Assembly: GCA_964503685.1 (NCBI GenBank)
Contig: CAZDAW010000024.1
Location: 1-40,068, forward strand
Direction: 5' to 3'
Length of the DNA: 40,068 nucleotides
DNA from: CAZDAW01 sp964503685
GTDB taxonomy: Bacteria; Chloroflexota; Anaerolineae; Anaerolineales; Anaerolineaceae
Part shown: positions 24,938 to 33,389 of the stretch, piece after piece
Numbering within the stretch: the first letter of the stretch is position 1
Layout: each line of letters starts with the position of its first letter
Notes under the pieces: generated by a model
Told to the model about the DNA's origin: nothing
Seen by the model: the letters and a program-made list of their open reading frames with translations, nothing else
The model's database searches: none
Made by a program: the position numbers and the translations under genes

Positions 24938-26335
24938 ATGGATACTTATGATGTTGTCGTCATCGGCGCTGGCCCGGCCGGTTACGTATGCGCCATCCGG
25001 GCCGCCCAACTGGGGCTGAAAGCAGCCATCGTGGATAAAGAGTGGCTTGGGGGTGTGTGTTTGAACGTCGGTTGCATCCCGACAAAATCCCTGCTCAAAA
25101 ACGCCGAAATTGCGCACACGCTGCGCGAACGGGGGAAGGATTTCGGTTTTTCGTTCGACAACCTCAAACTCGATTACGGCGCGGCGGTCAGGCGTAGCCG
25201 GCAGGTATCAGAGCGTTTGACGAAGGGGGTCGGATTCTTGATGAAAAAGAACGGCATCGACGTGATCATGGGCGCTGCCCGGTTGTCGGCGAAAGACTCG
25301 GTCACGGCGACCGGTGCAGACGGTAAAACTGTTGAGTTGAAGGCGAAAAATATCGTCCTCGCGGCCGGCGCTCATCCAACGGTCATTCCGGGTGTGAAGG
25401 TTGACGGCAAGCGGATCATTACCTACCGCGAAGCCATCCTGCAGGATACACTTCCCGCTTCGGTCGTGATCATCGGCGCCGGCCCGATTGGCCTGGAATT
25501 TGCCACGATCTGGAATGCCTACGGCGTTAACGTCACCCTGGTCGAGATGCTGCCCCGAATCGCGCCGCTGGAAGATGAAGAGATCAGCGCCGAGCTGACG
25601 AAGGCTTATAAGAAACGCGGAATCCAGGTGCTGGCCGGACACAAAGTGCAATCCGTACAGGCTGCCGAAAATGGCGTGCAGATTAAGGTCGCCGACGAGC
25701 AGGGCGAAAAGACGTTGGAAGCGGATCAGGCGCTGGTTGCCATCGGCTTCAAACCCAACAGCGCCGACCTCGGCCTGGAAGCTGCCGGGGTCAAACTCTC
25801 CGAACGGGGTATGGTCGAAATCGACGAACGGATGGCCACAAACGTCAAAGGGATCTGGGCAATCGGCGACGTGACCGGCAAGCTGATGCTGGCGCACGTT
25901 GGTTCAGCAATGGGAATCATCTGCGCCGAAAACATCGCCGGCGTCGAAACCACCACCCTGGATTATCAGATGATGCCGCGCGCCATCTATTCTTTCCCGC
26001 AGGCCGCATCCTTCGGTTTTACCGAAGCCCAGGCCAGGGAAAAGGGCCGTGAGCTAAAAATTGGCCGCTTCCCATTTCAGGCCAACGGCAAAGCGCTTGG
26101 ATTGGGAGACTATGCCGGCTTTGCCAAGATCATTGCTGATGCCCAAACCGGCGAGATATTGGGCGCGGCGATGGTCGGCCCGGACGTGACCGAATTGCTG
26201 CCCGAACTGACCCTGGCGCAGCAAATGGAAATGACGACCGAAGAGATCGCCCGCAATGTCCACGCTCACCCCACCCTGAGCGAAGTGTTGATGGAAGCTG
26301 CCCACGTTGCCGAAGGTAAATCTATCCAGATCTGA
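24938..26335 (+). CDS. lpdA: Dihydrolipoyl dehydrogenase (E3)
   Basis: A 465-residue flavoprotein; the ATG follows GAGG. It has an N-terminal FAD-binding 'VVIGAGPAGYVCAIRAAQLG', the redox-active disulfide Cys41/Cys46 in 'GGVCLNVGCIPTKSLL', a second dinucleotide fold 'VIIGAGPIGLEFATIW' for NAD, 'GIWAIGDVTGKLMLAH' for FAD, and the C-terminal catalytic pair His444/Glu449 in 'HAHPTLSE'. It reoxidises dihydrolipoamide of 2-oxoacid dehydrogenase complexes or the glycine cleavage system. No E1, E2 or gcv genes are nearby, so it may be shared between complexes. Its codon use is visibly more G/C-rich than that of the flanking genes. Confidence 0.95.
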   Translation: MDTYDVVVIGAGPAGYVCAIRAAQLGLKAAIVDKEWLGGVCLNVGCIPTKSLLKNAEIAHTLRERGKDFGFSFDNLKLDYGAAVRRSRQVSERLTKGVGFLMKKNGIDVIMGAARLSAKDSVTATGADGKTVELKAKNIVLAAGAHPTVIPGVKVDGKRIITYREAILQDTLPASVVIIGAGPIGLEFATIWNAYGVNVTLVEMLPRIAPLEDEEISAELTKAYKKRGIQVLAGHKVQSVQAAENGVQIKVADEQGEKTLEADQALVAIGFKPNSADLGLEAAGVKLSERGMVEIDERMATNVKGIWAIGDVTGKLMLAHVGSAMGIICAENIAGVETTTLDYQMMPRAIYSFPQAASFGFTEAQAREKGRELKIGRFPFQANGKALGLGDYAGFAKIIADAQTGEILGAAMVGPDVTELLPELTLAQQMEMTTEEIARNVHAHPTLSEVLMEAAHVAEGKSIQI

Positions 26336-26352
26336 TGATCGGATCAGATCTG
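26327..26352. terminator. Hairpin between convergent lpdA and CAP-LysM genes
   Basis: A perfect 10-bp inverted repeat (26327-26336 with 26343-26352) and 6-base loop that overlaps the lpdA stop codon. No long T-run follows on either strand, so terminator strength is doubtful. Confidence 0.4.
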
Positions 26353-26356
26353 AAGA

Positions 26357-27388
26357 CTACTTCTTTCGAAAAGCCGTCGCCAATACAATAACCAGCCCGA
26401 TTGCGCAAAAAGTGATCAGCCCGACGGCAAAGAAAAAATTGTTGGATTGGTCAAAAACGGTCGCTGCTGCTGGCATATTGGTCGCTTGCTGTAGGGCCGT
26501 TTTTTTTTCAGTTGGAAGTAAGGGCAAAGCGGTGGGCGTGGGTGTATGGGTGGCCGGCGGTTCGTCTGTCTCCTCTTCTGCGACGGGAGCCGGCGTTTGT
26601 TGAAACGACTGGAGCGGCTGGCGAATGACCAGCTTTTGACCGGGCTTGATCAAAGTGGCGCCTTCGGTCAGGTTATTCAACTGGCGGATTTCGTCCGTCG
26701 TCACTCCGTAGATGCTTGCAATGCTCCATAACGTTTGCCCATAACCGACAACGTGAACAATGGAGCCGTCTTTCTCAGGCGTTGAGGTCGCCCCAAGCGG
26801 GGTGACCGGAATCGCCGGTAAAGCTGTAGCCGTAGCCAGGGTCGCTGCGCCTGGCGTCGTTGTAATATCTACTTGGGGGGTTACGGTAACAGAGTCAGTC
26901 CCCTCTTTAACGTCAAGCGTGTAATAAACGGTATCACCGCTTTGAGCCACACCAACTCCTACAAGACCGGTGGTATAACCCACCATCGTTTTCATATGCA
27001 CCGGATCGGCCCAGATCTTATAGATGATAAACTCAGGCGTCATAAAATTGGCTGTACCACTTGCACAATTCTCATGCACCCCGATTGACCAGGGAATCGT
27101 GCCATCCTTATGCTCGTGAGTGCCGTGACCAATAGCTGCCTGATATTCAGAATGTTCCTGCGCCCAGGCCATCAGCCAGGGATCAACCTGGTAGGGCGCC
27201 AATCCTTTGCTGGCGCGCAGCACATTCACTTCGTTGATAATATCATACGGCGTATAAGCCTGGGCAGCCGCCTTGATATCAGGATCTATCAGGATAAAGA
27301 TAAAAGCCAGGAGGATCATCGCCGCTCCTGGTTTACTGAAATTCAACCGGCGAACAGGGCGCCAATTACAAACGCACAAGAGTTTCAC
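26357..27388 (-). CDS. CAP-domain/LysM membrane-anchored surface protein
   Basis: About 343 residues. The start is uncertain: GTG at 27388 (chosen, AGG upstream), TTG at 27394 or ATG at 27319. Counting from the TTG: signal-like helix at 24-46; CAP/SCP-like domain at 50-162 ('IINEVNVLRASKGLAPYQ', 'LMAWAQEHSEYQAAIGHGTHEH', 'VGVGVAQSGDTVYYTLDV'); a Thr/Pro/Ala linker; one LysM at 213-258 ('YGQTLWSIASIYGVTTDEIRQLNNL', 'IKPGQKLVIR'); a second Pro/Thr linker; and a C-terminal helix followed by 'FRKK'. LysM suggests binding to glycan and the tail a membrane anchor. The start overlaps the end of the GH1 gene, so the two are probably co-translated. Confidence 0.85.
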   Translation of the reverse strand: MKLLCVCNWRPVRRLNFSKPGAAMILLAFIFILIDPDIKAAAQAYTPYDIINEVNVLRASKGLAPYQVDPWLMAWAQEHSEYQAAIGHGTHEHKDGTIPWSIGVHENCASGTANFMTPEFIIYKIWADPVHMKTMVGYTTGLVGVGVAQSGDTVYYTLDVKEGTDSVTVTPQVDITTTPGAATLATATALPAIPVTPLGATSTPEKDGSIVHVVGYGQTLWSIASIYGVTTDEIRQLNNLTEGATLIKPGQKLVIRQPLQSFQQTPAPVAEEETDEPPATHTPTPTALPLLPTEKKTALQQATNMPAAATVFDQSNNFFFAVGLITFCAIGLVIVLATAFRKK

Positions 27389-28721
27389 TTTCAACGCCTG
27401 GAAACATTTTCTCTAACACAGACGGCGCATATCGGGCGACCATATCGGAAGATATGCCATTTTCCCGGCAGATTTCTGCATAGAGATCGACGCTCGGCCG
27501 TTTGCGCCGAACTTGTGTATCGATCTCCAATTCCCATAAACCAAAACGCTGAGTCCAGCCGCGTTCCCACTCGAAGTTATCCACCAGCGACCAATGGAAA
27601 TACCCTTTGACCGGGATATTGAAATTCACCGCCCGCCAGACCTGCTGGAGATGTTGGACGAGGTAACGCCGGCGAAATCCGTCTTCGGCGTCTTCAGCGC
27701 CATTTTCGGTGATGATAATAGGTATTTCAAACCGGTTTGCCCATTTGAGCGCCTCAAACAGCCCTTCCGGCATATTTGCCAGAAAACCATTCGGGCTTAA
27801 ATCGGCGCCACGAGGGAACGATCTGCGCGCAAAGTAGGTATTCTTCTGGCGGATATCGAAAGAAAAAAGGGCGCGTGTATAATAGTTGATCCCCAGAAAG
27901 TCCTGGGTGTTGGCCGCTTCAGGAACCGCGATCGTCTTTGTGATCGCATTGATCTTTCCATCTCGTAAAGCGACAGGAAATGTGTTGTTATAAAACTGGC
28001 TTTGAAAATTTGCTATCCACCGGTCAAATAAAAATAATTTCCTGGCAGGAATATCTGATTCATAATTGACGGCGATCCCGACTCGCGCTTGCGGCTGAAC
28101 TTCATGAATGGCGTGGTAGGCCAATCCATGCCCACGGATCAGTTGTGTTGTAGCTTTAATCGTTGCCTTCAAGTCATTCCTGCCGGGCGGATAAATTCCA
28201 TTCAGATAGCCCAGAAAGACGTAAATGTTCGGCTCATTGATTGTGCACCACAGCGTCACATATTCCTTCAATGCTTCAACGACCTTCCTACAATAAGCAG
28301 CGAACAATGCTGGAGTTTTTTCATTTTCCCAGCCGCTCATTTCCGTCAACCATAACGGGTCTGTAAAATGATGGAGCGTTACAAGCGGCGTCATCCCGCG
28401 TTGGCAGATTCCACGAATAATTTCCCGATACTGATCTAAAGCATTCTCATCCCAACGGTCGGGGGCAGGTTGAACACGGCTCCACTCAATCGAAAGTCGA
28501 TGAGCGTTTTGTCCGGTTTCTGCTGCTCGATCCAGGTCCTCTTTCCAGCGGCCGCCCCACCAGTCGCAGGCCAACCCCGATTTTTGCCCCTGAACGATAC
28601 GTCCCGGCTGCTGTTCCCACGCCCACCAGTTATTATTCGTGTTATTCCCTTCTACCTGATGAGAAGAAGTGGCCGTGCCCCACATAAAGCCTGTCGGAAA
28701 ATGAAATGTTGCTTGCGCCAT
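27366..28721 (-). CDS. Glycoside hydrolase family 1 beta-glycosidase
   Basis: A 451-residue protein; the ATG is preceded by CAGGAG. GH1 hallmarks: N-terminal 'FPTGFMWGTATSSHQVEG', 'HRLSIEWSRVQP', 'VTLHHFTDPLWL', acid/base Glu163 in 'TINEPN', nucleophile Glu339 in 'IITENGAED', and 'GYFHWSLVDNFEWERGW' near the end. It has no signal peptide, so it is cytoplasmic and would hydrolyse short beta-glucosides or beta-galactosides. The C-terminus extends about 30 residues past the usual GH1 end. It follows the DUF4153-type gene by 77 bases and overlaps the CAP-LysM gene. Confidence 0.94.
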   Translation of the reverse strand: MAQATFHFPTGFMWGTATSSHQVEGNNTNNNWWAWEQQPGRIVQGQKSGLACDWWGGRWKEDLDRAAETGQNAHRLSIEWSRVQPAPDRWDENALDQYREIIRGICQRGMTPLVTLHHFTDPLWLTEMSGWENEKTPALFAAYCRKVVEALKEYVTLWCTINEPNIYVFLGYLNGIYPPGRNDLKATIKATTQLIRGHGLAYHAIHEVQPQARVGIAVNYESDIPARKLFLFDRWIANFQSQFYNNTFPVALRDGKINAITKTIAVPEAANTQDFLGINYYTRALFSFDIRQKNTYFARRSFPRGADLSPNGFLANMPEGLFEALKWANRFEIPIIITENGAEDAEDGFRRRYLVQHLQQVWRAVNFNIPVKGYFHWSLVDNFEWERGWTQRFGLWELEIDTQVRRKRPSVDLYAEICRENGISSDMVARYAPSVLEKMFPGVESETLVRL

Positions 28722-28798
28722 TGATAACTCCTGTATTCAAAATATGGCCTCCGAAGTCAATCCATGCCCTCGGAAGCCGTGCTATCAAAGCAGGGCAA

Positions 28799-30501
28799 TT
28801 AATCCATGTATGAAACGAGACACGGTTTCTCCTGTCCGTTGACTAATACCATCAAATCGTGCGATTCTGTCTGGCGGATTGGATATTCTGCCAACTTTTC
28901 CCGATTGAGATTAATGAGCGATGCCGCCTGATACTCTCCCAGGTGAAACGAAACCCAGGGTTTTTGTTTTTGTTCGCTTTTGGCGAGCTCTGCTTTGCAA
29001 GCCAGACTTGCCCCGATTTCATTTTTGATCGTCTGAGAATAACCAGAAGCGTTAAACATCTCAAACATTGCTGGCGTCGAATCATCCGAGAGACTGGTCA
29101 GATAGGGCATATCCAGTTTCCAACCCGAAGATGCCGTCCGTCCCACGTTTTGCCTGGCAATGAATGCGTCCACGTTGAGCAGATTGATCGTCACGCCAAA
29201 ACCAATCAACGCCAGGCACATAGCCAGCGCAAAGGCGCGTTGGCGTTGGATCACCTCAAGTATAACCGTTGCAATCAGCAAAATCCCCAGCCAGATCATA
29301 AAAATGTGCGGATAGACGCGTAACCGTGAGAAGCCGTAATACTGTTCATACAACAACAGTCTTTGAAAGGCANNNNNNNNNNNNNNNNNNNNNNNNNNNN
29401 NNNNNNNNNNNNNNNNNNNNNNNNNNNNNNNNNNNNNNNNNNNNNNNNNNNNNNNNNNNNNNNNNNNNNNNNCAACAACAGTCTTTGAAAGGCAGAAACC
29501 AGAATAACGACAACCAGAACGACCAGGCCAATTCCCAGCAATGAAAACCAGCGGCGCTGATCAGGCTGTTGGCGGTGAGTGATCGTACTCAATCCCTGGA
29601 AGAGCAGCAGACTTAAGAATGCAACCAGTACCAGCTCGCCAAAACCGCGCCGGGCATATTCGGAATAAGTATAGCCCTCAATATTAACATTCGCTTGACC
29701 GCCGAAAAAGTACCGGAATTGGATACCAACAAAGAAAGTGAAGAGAATATCCACACTGGCCAGGATAATTATAGCTTCCACCCAGCCCAGGAATGGCGAG
29801 ATGACCGGTTTATCCAATCCTATCAGTCGGTCGTCCTGGCTGGCGAAAAAGATGTGCAAGAAAATGCCCATTAACGCATAAGTCAATACCAGTATATAAA
29901 TGGCCCGAAAGATCAATTCACCCAAATTTTTGATCTTAAAGATGCTGGTAAAATCGGCCAGGCTTCTGGAAAAAACAGGATCAGCAGAAGCCAGCAGGCT
30001 GGCCATGATGACTACTATGGGTAATGCCAGTAACAAGCCGCGAATAACCGGCCAGACTGTTGATGATTTTTTATTCTCGGCACCTTTAGGCTGGCGACGG
30101 AGCGCTGTCCACATTTCACCCGCTCGAACGATGGCGCTTCCGCAAAGCCGAAAAAAGCCGGCAATATAATCGCTTCCGCTATAAATTACCCAACGTCCGC
30201 CCTTAAACGTCATTGCGAACAGCGCCAACAACCCCAGCGACATCGAATAATTGATCACCTGGGTAAAAGGCTCAAGGCGGATGAACGTCATCGCTGAAAA
30301 GAAAGCCAACGGAATCAGCAGCAACAGGCTAAACCAGGCCACCCGTTTGTTTTCAAGGCGGGCTAATAGAATAGCTGCGGTCGCTAATAGAACCACGTAA
30401 ATGAAGAAGGATATTCCCGGCGCTTTCTTCCAAAAGAACAAATCGAAAATCCAGGCAATGACTAACGAACTCCAGAACAGACGTTTTGGACTGACAGGCA
30501 T
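28799..30501 (-). CDS. DUF4153/DUF4173-type polytopic membrane protein (split by an assembly gap)
   Basis: The 343 codons before the Ns and the 183 after them belong to one gene. If the duplicated 22-nt ends are merged and the 100 Ns removed, the frame closes exactly (1,703 - 122 = 1,581 = 527 codons) and the junction reads 'SAFQRLLLYEQYYGFSRLRVYPH', continuous and family-like. The 526-residue product has about nine to eleven hydrophobic helices, a cytoplasmic loop near residues 130-150, and a soluble C-terminal domain of about 110 residues with 'DAFIARQNV'. The ATG follows AAAGGAG. The family is of unknown function. It sits 18 bases after the 45-residue membrane-protein gene. Confidence 0.85.
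29351..29372. repeat. 22-nt contig-end overlap, left copy
   Basis: These 22 bases (caacaacagtctttgaaagg plus ca) end exactly where the Ns begin and recur identically at 29473-29494. This marks overlapping contig ends, not a biological repeat. Confidence 0.95.
29373..29472. other. Assembly gap of exactly 100 N (probably no missing sequence)
   Basis: One hundred Ns, a round number typical of a scaffolder's unknown-size gap. Identical 22-nt ends on both sides, and a reading frame that is restored when they are merged, indicate that nothing is missing. Confidence 0.95.
29473..29494. repeat. 22-nt contig-end overlap, right copy
   Basis: Identical to 29351-29372 and starts at the first base after the Ns. 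Confidence 0.95.
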
Positions 30502-30519
30502 TTGAATGACTCCTTTGTA

Positions 30520-30657
30520 TTAACGGATTGATGGCACGATCATTGCTAAGATGATAATGATCGCGATCACTGCAAAAAGAATTTGTTGGGCAGTCATCCG
30601 CTTTTGTTCTTTAGCGGGCAAGGCTGTACCCTTTTTCTTTTGCTCAATTTTGGACAT
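30520..30657 (-). CDS. 45-residue single-helix membrane protein
   Basis: An ATG at 30657 is preceded by a perfect GGAGGTG ribosome-binding site. The product starts 'MSKIEQKKKGTALPAKEQKR', followed by one hydrophobic helix ('ILFAVIAIIIILAMIV') and a final 'PSIR'. It is a tail-anchored layout with a basic cytosolic arm. It lies 47 bases after uvrC and 18 bases before the DUF4153-type gene, all on one strand, so it is very probably expressed. I do not recognise the family with certainty; the strong ribosome-binding site and tight spacing are the main support. Confidence 0.72.
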   Translation of the reverse strand: MSKIEQKKKGTALPAKEQKRMTAQQILFAVIAIIIILAMIVPSIR

Positions 30658-30704
30658 CTGACACCTCCATTTACTATCAAATTATTTCAGATACTATCAA
30701 AGTA

Positions 30705-32564
30705 TTATTCCAGGTGGGATTTAATCGACATGGCAAGATTTTCCGTAATACCAGGAACTGACATCAGCTCTTCAAGGGTTGCCTGTTCGATGGCTTGAAT
30801 GGATCCAAACTTTATTAATAAAGCCTTTCTGCGTGACGGGCCAATGCCGGGGATTGCGTCCAGCCGCGAAGCAAGACCAATTTTCGAGCGCTGGTTACGA
30901 TGAGCCGTGATGGCAAAGCGGTGCGCTTCGTCGCGTATTCGCTGCACCAGATATAATGCCTGTGAGTGACGGGGTAATAATAACGATTCTTCACGACCCG
31001 GAATAAATATTTCTTCCTGTTGTTTCGCCAGCGAAACAACAGGAACCTTTCCTGATAGATTAAACTTTTCCAACACTAAAACAGCCCGTCCAAGCTGTCC
31101 CTTACCGCCATCAACCATTAACAAATCGGGCAGAAACGAAAAAGAAGGATCTGCCTTTTTCCCCGGGGCAGTTATTTCTTGAGCCGCTGCCCAGCGCTGA
31201 AAGCGGCGTGTTAGCACTTCCTCCATGCTGGCAAAATCATCCGGTCCTTCAACGCCTCGAATATTAAAACGACGGTAGAGCTTTTTATTGGGAACGCCCT
31301 GCTCGAATACCACCATACTGCCGACCAGCGCCGTTCCCTGAGTGTTTGAGATATCGTAACATTCAATCCGGTTGAGCGGTTCGGATAAATTCAAAGCCTG
31401 CTGTAATTCAGCCAGTGTCTGAGTTTGCTTATGACGGTCTGCCTGCCACTGTGAGCGCAGCGCTTGCAACGTCTCGGCAGCGTTTTCTGCGGCCATTTGA
31501 ACCAGTTCTTGTGACTGGCCCTGATGGGGAACCGTGATTTCAACTTTATACCCGGCGCGGTAGTTCCGCAGCCATTGTTGAATAATCTGAGCTTCTTCAA
31601 CTTCGTTGGGTAGTAGCACCTGCGAAGGGATCGAAGCTGCTTCGGCGTAAAACTGTTTGATAAACTGAGAGATCACATCAGAGTCTGGCTCATCAGCCGC
31701 GCCTTCGAGGACAAAATATTCCCGTCCGATCAATTTACCACTGCGAATAAAAAATACCTGAACGCAAGCCTCGCCATCCGCGCGCGCCATGGCAATCACG
31801 TCCGTATCATTCTGCTCGCTGGAGAAAACTTTTTGGCGCTCAACAACCTGCTCGATTGCCTGAATCTGGTCACGGATGGCAGCGGCTTTTTCAAAACGCA
31901 AATCTTCAGAAGCCTGCTCCATTTCTGTTTTCAGACGAGAAAGAATGGGATCTGTTCGACCTTCCAGGAACTTACACAAATCATCGATCATTTGTCGGTA
32001 ACTGGCCTGATCGATTGCCCCGATGCAGGGACCGCTGCACAACTTGATATCATAATACAGGCATGGACGTGGATCATGCCCGGTAATAACCCGATCGCAG
32101 GAGAGGTAAGGGAAAATTCGGCGCAACACATCCAGGGTTTGATGCACTGCCCAGACGCTCGTATACGGCCCGAAATAACGTGAGCCGTCTTGGGCCATTA
32201 GGCGTGTTACCAGGACTCGAGGAAATGGATTTTGCCAATCCACCTTGATATAGGGATAACGCTTGTCATCCTTCAGGCGGATGTTATAGTGAGGACGATG
32301 TTTCTTGATTAGATTCATCTCGAGGATAAGCGCCTCGAGTTCTGAACCCACAACAATCCATTCGATATCGGCAATATGACGGACAAGGGTGCGAGTCTTA
32401 AAATCCTGGTCGGGCCTGGATTGGAAATAAGAGCGTACCCGATTGCGTAAATTGATCGCCTTGCCAACGTAAATGATCTCGCCGGATGCGTTTTTCATCA
32501 GATAGCAGCCCGGCTTGGTTGGCAGGGTGTCTAATATCCCTTGCAGATGATCTGAAATCTCCAT
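30705..32564 (-). CDS. uvrC: Excinuclease ABC subunit C
   Basis: A 619-residue protein of normal UvrC length. GIY-YIG nuclease domain at about 14-93 ('PGCYLMKNASGEIIYVGKA'), a Cys cluster near 155-180 ('YLSCDRVITGHDPRPCLYYDIKLCSGPCIG'), a UVR motif near 208-243, an RNase H-like endonuclease domain ('CYDISNTQGTALVGSMVVF', 'VDGGKGQLGRAV', 'RDEAHRFAITAHR'), and C-terminal helix-hairpin-helix pairs ('LDAIPGIGPSRRKALLIKFGS', 'LMSVPGI'). It makes both incisions in nucleotide excision repair with UvrAB. It is the first gene of a minus-strand run. Confidence 0.97.
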   Translation of the reverse strand: MEISDHLQGILDTLPTKPGCYLMKNASGEIIYVGKAINLRNRVRSYFQSRPDQDFKTRTLVRHIADIEWIVVGSELEALILEMNLIKKHRPHYNIRLKDDKRYPYIKVDWQNPFPRVLVTRLMAQDGSRYFGPYTSVWAVHQTLDVLRRIFPYLSCDRVITGHDPRPCLYYDIKLCSGPCIGAIDQASYRQMIDDLCKFLEGRTDPILSRLKTEMEQASEDLRFEKAAAIRDQIQAIEQVVERQKVFSSEQNDTDVIAMARADGEACVQVFFIRSGKLIGREYFVLEGAADEPDSDVISQFIKQFYAEAASIPSQVLLPNEVEEAQIIQQWLRNYRAGYKVEITVPHQGQSQELVQMAAENAAETLQALRSQWQADRHKQTQTLAELQQALNLSEPLNRIECYDISNTQGTALVGSMVVFEQGVPNKKLYRRFNIRGVEGPDDFASMEEVLTRRFQRWAAAQEITAPGKKADPSFSFLPDLLMVDGGKGQLGRAVLVLEKFNLSGKVPVVSLAKQQEEIFIPGREESLLLPRHSQALYLVQRIRDEAHRFAITAHRNQRSKIGLASRLDAIPGIGPSRRKALLIKFGSIQAIEQATLEELMSVPGITENLAMSIKSHLE

Positions 32565-32607
32565 ACAGACCTGATTCTATCACGCATATTTGAGTCGGTG
32601 GATGTTG

Positions 32608-32613
32608 TATAAT
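32608..32613 (+). promoter_or_regulatory. Possible -10 element before the cinA-type gene
   Basis: A perfect TATAAT lies 54 bases before the chosen TTG start; no convincing -35 is seen. It also shows that the in-frame TTG at 32613 is too early to be the start codon. Confidence 0.35.
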
Positions 32614-32666
32614 TGAGGTCGTTTAGATTGTTATGGACAGTGCACAAATTATTGTGGGAGTTTGCT

Positions 32667-33161
32667 TTGGAGAAACCATTAGAAGTTATCGTTGGTGAAT
32701 TATTACGTCAGCGTGGAATGAAATTAGCCGCAGCAGAATCTTGTACTGGCGGGCTTATTGGCCACCGCATTACCAACGTAGCTGGTTCATCAGACTATTA
32801 CCTGGGTAGTGTGACCGCTTATGCCTATGAAGCCAAAGAACGCTTGTTAGGTGTGCAGCATAAGACGCTGGAACAATTTGGAGCAGTCAGCCGCGAAACT
32901 GCCCTGGAGATGGCCTGCGGTGTTCGCCAGGCGCTTCAGGCAGATATTGGCATCTCGGTCACCGGCATCGCCGGACCGGGCGGTGGCATGCCCGACAAGC
33001 CTGTTGGCCTGGTGTGGATCAGTTTATGCACTAAGGACAATGCATGGGCATTTCGTTTTCTTTGGAGTGGTAATCGGATTGAAAATAAAGAACACTCCGC
33101 TCAGGCAGCGTTACAAATTTTGGCTGATTACCTGAATGGGAAACTCAATGAAAGCGATTGA
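32667..33161 (+). CDS. CinA C-terminal-domain protein (nicotinamide-nucleotide amidase, PncC-type)
   Basis: The start is a TTG at 32667 with GGGAG six bases upstream, giving 164 residues, the usual length for stand-alone PncC. Family motifs: 'AAAESCTGGLIGHRITNVAGSSDYYLG', 'AVSRETALEMACGVRQ' and 'ISVTGIAGPGGG'. The enzyme deamidates NMN to nicotinic acid mononucleotide in the pyridine nucleotide salvage cycle. It lacks the N-terminal CinA (COG1058) half. It overlaps the next gene by 14 bases. Confidence 0.92.
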   Translation: MEKPLEVIVGELLRQRGMKLAAAESCTGGLIGHRITNVAGSSDYYLGSVTAYAYEAKERLLGVQHKTLEQFGAVSRETALEMACGVRQALQADIGISVTGIAGPGGGMPDKPVGLVWISLCTKDNAWAFRFLWSGNRIENKEHSAQAALQILADYLNGKLNESD

Positions 33162-33381
33162 AGTGGTTGTGCGTTTCAGCACTGAAGGGGAAATAACGCC
33201 GTTACAAATTATTTGGAATGGCGTGACATTTAAATTGACCACCGGAAGGCAATGGGAAGATATAGACGGGCGACGCCATTTCTTAACGATGGCAGACAAC
33301 GGGCAAATGTTTGAACTGGAGTGGATAAAAGAAAACAACCAGTGGTACTTAAACGAGACTTCACAAATTCAGATTATATAG
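33148..33381 (+). CDS. Small protein of unknown function (DUF6504-like layout)
   Basis: 77 residues from the ATG at 33148 (GGGAAA upstream), overlapping the end of the cinA-type gene by 14 bases. It looks like a small beta-rich domain: 'PLQIIWNGVTFKLTTGRQW', 'HFLTMADNGQMFELEW' and 'NNQWYL'. The pattern of a Trp-x-Gly strand followed by an aspartate/glycine turn and 'FEL' resembles small DUF6504-type proteins, but this is weak. It is followed 8 bases later by the nucleosidase start, so it lies inside a compact three-gene run. Confidence 0.65.
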   Translation: MKAIEVVVRFSTEGEITPLQIIWNGVTFKLTTGRQWEDIDGRRHFLTMADNGQMFELEWIKENNQWYLNETSQIQII

Positions 33382-33389
33382 GAAAAGAC

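Noticed and set aside
25208..25897. Open frame of 229 codons on the minus strand
   Set aside because: It is antisense to lpdA, whose G/C-rich third positions create long spurious frames.
27110..27610. Open frame of 166 codons on the plus strand
   Set aside because: It is antisense to the CAP-LysM and GH1 genes and shows no domain or start signal.
28859..29323. Open frame of 154 codons on the plus strand
   Set aside because: It is antisense to the C-terminal part of the DUF4153-type gene.
28799..29356. Separate 185-residue gene starting at 29356
   Set aside because: It is the C-terminal part of the gene interrupted by the Ns; the frame continues across the merged junction.
29351..29494. Direct repeat of 22 bases flanking a gap, as in a target-site duplication
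   Set aside because: The flanked segment is exactly 100 Ns and the merged sequence restores a continuous gene, so it is an assembly overlap and not an insertion footprint.
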